This document shows positions 55,627 to 64,000 of a stretch of DNA of 64,000 bases, in pieces. A program made the translations under genes and the position numbers. A model generated the notes under the pieces. The model was given only the letters and a program-made list of their open reading frames with translations, searched no databases and had not been told where the DNA came from. Origin of the DNA: Aquanectria penicillioides (taxonomy: Eukaryota; Ascomycota; Sordariomycetes; Hypocreales; Nectriaceae). Every line of letters begins with the position of its first letter. Within the stretch, counting starts at the first letter, position 1. The stretch is from positions 1,054,001 to 1,118,000 of the forward strand of contig PYIU01000001.1 in assembly GCA_003415625.1 (NCBI GenBank), read 5' to 3'.

Positions 55627-56290
55627 TACGGTCGCACATTAGCTAATGTTTGCACGAGTGCAAAATCATCTTATCAAAACAAAATGATTCTGGATAGGGA
55701 CGCGTACGCAAGTCCCTTCCCTTACTGCATTTGCCTTCTAGGCCATTTCAATAGCTGCTGCAGCAATTATAAGCAGCTGGATTGCACTGCTTAGTGCAAC
55801 AATAGGGACTTAGCTATAGGTAGTGTATATAGGGGCGGCTTTAGCGGTAGAAGTTAAGGCAATAGCTTAGGATCTTAAGCCTAGCTAATTAAATTTCTTA
55901 AGGGATTAAGGACTAAAAAGAAGCCAATTAAGCTAAATAAAAAAGGAACTTAAGACAATCCTATTATTATAAATTAAAGTGCATATAATTATTTCCTTAT
56001 CTTAATGCTTTTTTTTTGTATATAAGCAATAGCCTAAAAAGCCTTAATTAAGTAATTATATATAGAGGCATTAATTAATAGTTCTAGCTAACCTAAAACA
56101 ACAGCTAGCACCTTCTTATAGTATTCTAGATTAGTAGCTAAGGATATCGTACGCAAATATGCATATGATATCCTAGTGAAGCGAAGACCAGCCAACCTGC
56201 ACAATGTGAGCTACATACATTGTGGTGTGTGTGCCATTTGGTAAGTGGGGATTTTGCACTCGTGCAAACATTAGCTAATGTGCGACCGTA
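55627..56290. mobile_element. 664-bp non-autonomous TIR element (deletion derivative)
   Basis: Perfect 41-bp terminal inverted repeats begin TACGGTCGCACATTAG and end TGCAAAATC, flanked by TTTGG on both sides (55622-55626, 56291-56295). It shares the first 16 TIR bases with the 4.57-kb element. Internally, in inverted orientation, it matches that element's left interior: the blocks around 56110-56200 and 55700-55850 match 46190-46290 and 46550-46700, with many G-to-A and C-to-T differences. No coding capacity. Confidence 0.85.
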
Positions 56291-56564
56291 TTTGGGCCTG
56301 TCCGCCTGAGCGCCCGCGCAATGTCCGCACCAAAGCCGCACAATCCCCGCGCCCTTTGCACCAGGGCGCACACCTTGGGCAGAATAACGTTGGATGCCGG
56401 TAGTCCGTCCGTATCCGTGGGCTGATGACAAATAGCTAAATTTAATTAGGTATCCAGCCACCTGCGCTTCGCCTGTGAGGCTGTGGCATCGAATCCAAGT
56501 CCCCTATCTCCGTGCATCATCCCAAACCGCCGACCAACTTACAAGCCTCCGCAGTTTCCCGCAA
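56291..56564. other. Spacer and promoter of the following regulator
   Basis: Under 300 bp, GC-rich, no feature recognised. Confidence 0.4.
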
Positions 56565-57878
56565 ATGAAATCCATCAAAAAGCCGCAAGCGTGCTCGTCA
56601 TGTGCCAAGGGCAAGCGACGGTGCGATCGGACGAGGCCGGCTTGTAGCCGGTGCGATGAACTGGATATTGAGTGCGAATACCCTGGTCGAAGACGAGCTG
56701 ATGGCCCTAAAGCATGCCAATCAAGTGATTATCATGTCCCGATGCTTCCAGCATTGAATAATCTGCAAGGAGCCGGTTTTCTCGATTTGGAACGTCGGGA
56801 TGACTCCCTCGGAGACCACGGGGCACGAGACTCAGACTCGTGCCCCCCGCAACTTAACCTCCCGGAAACTGACATTCTGGAGGGACTGGTCCCACTGGAA
56901 GGCTTAGGGCTCGCAATCAGCCTCACACCATTGGGTAGCGGATGGTTTCTCGATCCGCCTTCCTGGACCATCTCCAAGATACCTTCAAATGTGCCTGCTT
57001 TTTCCTCAACCGTCTTCACCAACTACACCAGAGGCCTCGAATCCTGGTTCACCCAGTGGATAAGTAATGGTCACAGTCCATTCATCCACCGCCAGCTCTA
57101 CGCGGACAGTGATCTCCCAAAGTTGATGCGAGATGCCTACACTTCCATCACAGTGTACAATACGCGAACGCTCCAGAATGAACCTCTGGCTTTTCAAATT
57201 ATTGAAGACAACCTCTTGTCACTTCTCCTCTCAGAACGCCCAACTGCCACGAAACCTATTCTTGATACACGCCAGCATCTGGCACGAACTCAGGCACTCT
57301 TTATTCATCTAGCAATTTGCCTTTTTTCTACCCCCATCAGAACTCGAGCCCTAGCTGAAAAGCACCTTCCCACATTTGCAAGCTGGCTGGATCAGCTTTG
57401 GGACTCAGCTGCTCAGAACGCAACAACTTCCTGTCTCGAATTTGGCAATACTATATTTCAGGGTCAGCCTGAATCTGCGACGGATGCGTTTTTCGATGGA
57501 GATCCAGCACCTCGGCTATGGAGAATGTGGGTGTTGGCGGAAAGTGTTCGCAGGTTGTGGCTGCTTGGGACTATGACGGTTGGGATATATCTGACATTGA
57601 GGAACGGGTATACTCGATGCAATGGCGGGGTGAATTTTACAGCAAGGGGGGAAATCTGGGCCGCAGAGTCGCCCATGAGTTGGTCTCAACTCATCCAGAG
57701 ACACGACCCTCTCTTCGTATCAAGCCTTGACTGCGGCCAGTTGTTCACCTCGGTGAAGGCTGCAGAAGTCGATGAGTTTGCAAGACATCTGTTGACAGTG
57801 ATGTATGGACTCGAGGGAGTAGAAAATTGGGCATTGAGAACAGCAGCACCTGAAGGCCTGGTAAGTCTAAAGTACTAA
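56565..57878 (+). CDS. Zn(II)2Cys6 transcription factor (AflR-like size)
   Basis: 437 residues from the ATG at 56565. Zinc cluster at C10, C13, C20, C27, C30 and C37 (CSSCAKGKRRC, ACSRC, EC), directly after the start as in AflR-type pathway regulators. An upstream in-frame ATG at 56475 would add 30 residues of no conserved character. The rest matches the fungal group of short C6 proteins that lack a classical fungal_trans domain, with MWVLAESVRRLWLLG near the C-terminus. A GTAAGT at 57861, just before the stop, could be a splice donor, so a small last exon may be missing. It is the last recognisable gene before the AT-rich block. Confidence 0.85.
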   Translation: MKSIKKPQACSSCAKGKRRCDRTRPACSRCDELDIECEYPGRRRADGPKACQSSDYHVPMLPALNNLQGAGFLDLERRDDSLGDHGARDSDSCPPQLNLPETDILEGLVPLEGLGLAISLTPLGSGWFLDPPSWTISKIPSNVPAFSSTVFTNYTRGLESWFTQWISNGHSPFIHRQLYADSDLPKLMRDAYTSITVYNTRTLQNEPLAFQIIEDNLLSLLLSERPTATKPILDTRQHLARTQALFIHLAICLFSTPIRTRALAEKHLPTFASWLDQLWDSAAQNATTSCLEFGNTIFQGQPESATDAFFDGDPAPRLWRMWVLAESVRRLWLLGTMTVGIYLTLRNGYTRCNGGVNFTARGEIWAAESPMSWSQLIQRHDPLFVSSLDCGQLFTSVKAAEVDEFARHLLTVMYGLEGVENWALRTAAPEGLVSLKY

Positions 57879-59564
57879 ACTAGACATTTCGGACGAATAG
57901 CTACACCGGCTTTATAATATCCCAAGATGGAGTATTTGAGAGAGAGAAAACGAAGGAAAAAGAGGAGGAAGGGGCCAATTCGAACAGGATGTCGCCATTC
58001 GTACACCATGAGTCAAACTTTGTAGAAGTGGCGAATTTCACCCGCAGATACACAAAGATCCCAAATATCATAGTGCGCGTTGGACAACATTGAGCCAGGA
58101 ATGAATGACATTGTTAAGCCTTATCACCCTTTTCCATCTGACAACTGCACTCAGCGAAAAGCGAGCAACTCAAAACAGCTCGGTCTTCTTCTGCAGACTT
58201 AGATTTCTCTCCTTCCCGCAGAAGCTCCCTGGAAAGAGACCGTGGAACATCAAGACAATACTCTTGAGTGTTACCAGAAGGGGCAATTAGCTTCAATGAA
58301 GATTTTGAAAACTCTCCAGTCTCTACGTATAAGAGCTTGTTGAGATATCAAGCTTCTCAATTAATCATATGATCAGTACCAAGTTCACCCATAATCAGTT
58401 TCAATTATCACCATTATCCTTTTCATGGACATTTTGTTGAGGGGGAATTCTGGAATAACCAGTTGTCTCTTAAACAGTGTTACATCTATAACCGAGAGCA
58501 ACAATGTATCACATCTAAAAACTATAGATTAAAATGTGAGTTTCTAGATGCTAATGGGTGAAACGTTTGGCGCATTTTATGACCATACGATAACAGACTT
58601 AAAGGAGATTGGGCCGCGTCAGAAAACTCAATTGGTATATATTGGTATTTTATAGATATTTTAAATCTATTGTTTCATTTAAATACCTATTTTCCTTTAT
58701 AGATCGAAACTCTATAATTAGCGCACAGCTTATATCTATATAGAATAATCCTGGTCTTAAATATACTTAATATATCTATTTAAAATAGCTATATAGAGGT
58801 AAAGGAAATTGCGTATATTAACTAAAAGATAGCTTTTAAGATCTTTAGAAGCTATTTCTATAGGGCTAATAATGCATTAAGTAAAGTTGCAATATCTTTT
58901 AATATAATAGCCTACTTACTATAGCTGCTAAGGCATATATTATAACAATCTATACTTTATATTACATTTAATATAATGCTAGGACCCACAATTGGGCTAT
59001 ATTGACCTGTAGCTAAAGTTTATCTATAGTCTACCTATAGTTATGCCTACTTATTTATAGTAAGGCATTTAAGAGTAAAGCTCTCTTAAGCTTTAGTTAT
59101 AATTGTATTATATTTAATATAAATATAATGCTTAATAGATTAACTTAAAGTAATACTATATATTTTAAAAGGGAATTTATATTGATTAATTATAAATAAA
59201 AGAGTTAATTTAATAAATAATAGTAATAGATTATAAATATTATATTTTAATGCTTTTAGACTAAAGGAGATATTATATATAGATTAAATAATAACCTACC
59301 TACTTTATACTTAATGTATATAGCTAATTAAAAAGGATTACCTTAAATTACCCTATAAGCTATAATTATCCTATAGAATAAAATCTCCTTAAATTATATA
59401 GTAATCTATAGTAATTTATATACTATATATATACTATAAACTATTAACTCTTAAAGAAATAGATTATTAGCTTTTAATATAATTTAATTACTTTATTAAT
59501 ATTAAAATATCTATATTAATAATATATTATTTATTAATTTATTTATACTCTATAGACTGTTATT

Positions 59565-60910
<1,346 letters not shown>

Positions 60911-61044
60911 GCAATATATATTTAATATAGCTATAAGTAGTATTTTATATTAATATTTATAAATACTAAAATATTAAGCTAATTGCATTAAAGCAAAAAG
61001 TACTATATTAATCTTAAGGGCAGTATAAAATCTACTCTATTCTA

Positions 61045-61770
61045 TTTATTTATTAATACTCTATAAACCTATAAGGTAAATAGTACTTTTATATTATATA
61101 AATAAAGAAAAAAACTATACTAATAGAATAAAAACCTTTATTTAATATAATATTAAACTTAATATAGATCCTCTATAAAAAAGCATTAAATTAAAAGTTA
61201 ATTTAATACTATTACTAAAATATTCTATTTACTTAATTATAAAGTTAATAAATAAAGTAAAAATAAAGCTTATAATAGGCCTAAATTATTTATACTATAG
61301 GTCTATTAAAAGAAATAAAGCACTAACTTAATATTAGCTAGCAGCTAGCTAGCTGCTAGCTATTTAAATATTACTATTATTATTTTTTAATTTTTATAAA
61401 TATATTTATTTTCTTTTTTTTTTCTTTTTTTTTATATCTCTATAAAAGCTTTCTATTGCCTTTAAGTATATACTTTATTAATATACTATTTACATAAAAT
61501 ACTTAACTTATATAAACATTAATTACTATTTCTATTACTATTTTATATTAATTATATATAGCTAAAAATAATAACTATAATAATAATAATAATAATAACT
61601 ATAATTATAACTATAACTATAACTATAATTATAATTGCAATAGTTTATATATACTGCAAGCCTATTGTAGCTTCTTTATTAATATTTATATAAATGCTAA
61701 AATGCTAAGCTAGCTATACTAAAGTAGGGGGTACTAAACTATCCTTAAGGGCAGTATAGGATCTGCCCTA
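61045..61770 (+). repeat. Third copy of the AT-rich repeat family
   Basis: Begins TATTTATTTATTAATACTCT and matches the right palindrome arm plus its downstream part, through to CTTAAGGGCAGTATAGGATC near 61746. It is head-to-tail with the copy starting at 60118. Confidence 0.7.
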
Positions 61771-63395
61771 TTCTATATATATTATATAGATAGTAAAAAA
61801 TAAAAAGGAAGGTCTATATTAAAACTAAATTAATAAATTATACCTTTTTACTATAACTTTAGGTAGCTAATAGTAATAAATACTAAAGCTAGTAGCTATA
61901 TTGCTTATATCTATATATATAAGCTATATAAGCTATTGCTATATTTAATAAAGGTTAATACCTAAATATTAATAGTAGCTTTATAAAGGGAAATAGCTAT
62001 AGTAAGTACTTTTTAGTTCTAACTTAAGTTTACTGCTAATATAATCTATTAGGTAAAGAAGCTTTAATAGTTAAGGGCTAAGGCTATTTAAGCTAAAAGG
62101 AGAGTAACTTAAATGCACTTTTAAGCTATATCTATAGTTCTAACTATAGGTTTTAATATTAATTAACTCTATAAGTTAATTAATAGAGTTAATTATATAG
62201 CTATAGCTTTTAAAAGCTTAATAGCCCTATTGCCTTCTTTAGTTAAAGGGGCTAAGGCTACTTAAGGATAGGCAGCACTAAAAAATAGTAGTAATAGTAA
62301 ATAGGGTTAGTCTTAATATAGGTTTATATTGGCTAATATTAGTAGTAAAGACTAAAGTTTAGTATAATTTCTTAAGCAATAGCTTAAGCTTAAATGGAGC
62401 TAGGGGGGGATTAAAGTAGGGGGGGGCTAGGGGATAAAAAGGAGGAGAATAGTAAGGAGAATAGCAAAAAGGATAAAATAGATTTTATATCTTTTAGGGA
62501 GGATATAGACTTAAAGTAGATAGTGTTGCTAGAGTGAGTAGGTATAGGTTGGGCGTAGCGGTGGATAGAGGTGGGGTTTTTTGCTTTATTCTATATATAT
62601 TATATAAATAGTAAAATATAAAAAGAATAATTTATATTAAAATTAAGCTAATATATATTTCTTTTTTATTATAGCTATAAATAATTAATTGCTAATAAAT
62701 ATTAAGGCTAATAGCTATATAGCTTATGCCTATATATATAAGCTATATAAGCTATTGCTATATTTAATAAAGGCTAATGTTTATATATTAATAGTAGCTT
62801 TATAAAAGGGGATAGCTATAATAAATATATATTAGTTTTATAGTAGATTTATTGCTAATATAATTTATAAAAAGAAGAGCTTTAGCAATTAAGGGCTAAG
62901 GCTATTTAAGCTAAAAAAAGAGTAATTTAAGTATACTTTTAGGCTATTTCTATAGTTTTAATTATAAGTTTTAATATTAATTAGCTTTATAAAGTTAATT
63001 ATATAGCTATAGCTTTTAAAAGCTTAATAGCTATATTATATTTTTTAATTAAAAGGGCTAAAGCTATTTAAAAATAAATAGTATTAAAAAGTAATAATAG
63101 TAATAAATAAAATTAGTTTTAATATAAATTTATATTAGCTAATATTAATAATAAAAACTAAAGTTTAATACAACTTTTTAAGCTATAGCTTAAGCTTAAA
63201 TAAAGCTAAAGGGAAATTAAAGTAAAGAAAGCTAAAAAAGAAAAAGAAAAAAAATAGTAAAAAAAATAGTAAAAAGAATAAAATAGATTTTATATCTTTT
63301 AAAAAGAATATAAACCTAAAGTAAATAGTATTATTAAAGCAAATAGATATAAATTAAATAGAATAATAAAAATAAAGTAAATTTTAAATAAAGCT
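61768..63395 (+). repeat. Tandem duplication, two 819-bp units (weakly and strongly mutated)
   Basis: Unit A (61768-62586) and unit B (62587-63395) align along their whole length. B has A or T at most positions where A has G or C, for example A's GTAGATAGTGTTGC against B's GTAAATAGTATTATT near 62515 and 63319. Confidence 0.75.
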
Positions 63396-63734
63396 AAAGT
63401 AAAGACTTAATTATTAAAAAAGTAAGCTTTAGTATATTATTTATATAATAGGCTAGTTTTTTCTTTCTTTTAAAAAGGGTTTTTTTAAGTATTTTAATTT
63501 TTCTTTTATAAAAAGAGTTAAAGCATTTAAATAAAAGAGTTATTAAAAGGCAAAATTAATATAAAAATAAATATATTTTAAGCTAAATATAGCTTAATAG
63601 CTAGCTTATAGTATAGTATTATATATAAATAGACTAGCTATTTAATAAAATAATATATAATTTAAGCTTTAAATAAATATTACTTAAGCTTAAAAAAGTT
63701 ATAAAGTAAATTAAATAAAGTCTTTCTTTATTTA

Positions 63735-64000
63735 TTTATTTATTAATACTCTATAGACCTATAAAGTAAATAGTGCTTCTATACTATATAAATAAAGGAA
63801 AAAACTATACTAATAGAATAAAAACCTTTATTTAATATAATATTGGACCTAATATAGGTCCCTTATAGAAAAGCATTAAATTAAAAGTTAGTTTAGTGCT
63901 ATTACTAAAATATTCTATTTATTTAATTATAAGATTAATAAATAGGGTAAAAGTAAGGCCTATAATAGGTTTAAATTGCCTATACTATAGGCCTATTATA
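63735..64000 (+). repeat. Fourth, truncated copy of the AT-rich repeat family
   Basis: Starts TATTAATACTCTATAGACC and follows the same sequence as 61045 onward until cut by the window edge. Confidence 0.7.

Overview
The window reads as nuclear DNA of a filamentous ascomycete (Pezizomycotina, probably Sordariomycetes or Hypocreales; the order is inference). Coding genes carry short GT-AG introns of about 35-76 nt. There are several Zn(II)2Cys6 regulators, a HET-domain relic, a LaeA/TAM-type methyltransferase, dispersed single 5S rRNA genes, and repeats full of directional C-to-T / G-to-A changes typical of RIP. All exon boundaries given here were placed by eye from splice signals, reading frame and family homology.

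Layout. 1-488 is the 3' end of a type-B carboxylesterase. 1248-3148 is a 14-TM DHA2 efflux pump. 4566-8287 is a divergent pair: an MFS sugar transporter and a BNR/sialidase-like protein. 9145-11893 encodes an 897-residue coiled-coil protein with an N-myristoylation signature and 13 tandem repeats. 13.6-18.3 kb holds two 5S rRNA genes on either side of a decayed HET gene. 18.6-24.6 kb is a partly decayed sugar/polyol locus: transporter relic, broken L-arabinitol-4-dehydrogenase-like gene, intact SDR and intact Zn2Cys6 regulator. A threonine aldolase with a late nonsense codon follows at 25.1-26.1 kb.

The most interesting part is 27.1-40.4 kb. A diverged homogentisate-1,2-dioxygenase-like enzyme, a P450, a DHA1 MFS transporter, an NCS1 permease, an isochorismatase-fold amidohydrolase, an HSL-type alpha/beta hydrolase (frameshifted here) and a Zn2Cys6 regulator lie together. 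The 7-mer CCGGCAA/TTGCCGG occurs ten times in their four promoter regions, including a perfect 7-3-7 inverted repeat. I saw it in no other promoter of the window. I propose a single regulon for uptake and breakdown of an aromatic or N-heterocyclic amide; ring cleavage followed by deamidation is one possible logic. The substrate is unknown.

41.6-43.6 kb is a second, complete carboxylesterase. 44.8-50.6 kb is mobile-element territory. A 427-bp miniature LTR element with a 5-bp target duplication sits between cysteines 5 and 6 of a decayed Zn2Cys6 gene. Next to it is a 4.57-kb TIR transposon with a RIP-riddled integrase-core transposase. A 664-bp non-autonomous relative lies at 55.6 kb. Between them are a class II aldolase/adducin-like gene, a nine-exon LaeA-like methyltransferase and an SDR, followed by another Zn2Cys6 regulator at 56.6 kb.

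From about 58.3 kb to the end the DNA is extremely AT-rich, gene-free and heavily mutated. It holds inverted and tandem copies of a repeat family, a trinucleotide tract of about 276 bp, and an 819-bp tandem duplication with one strongly and one weakly mutated copy.
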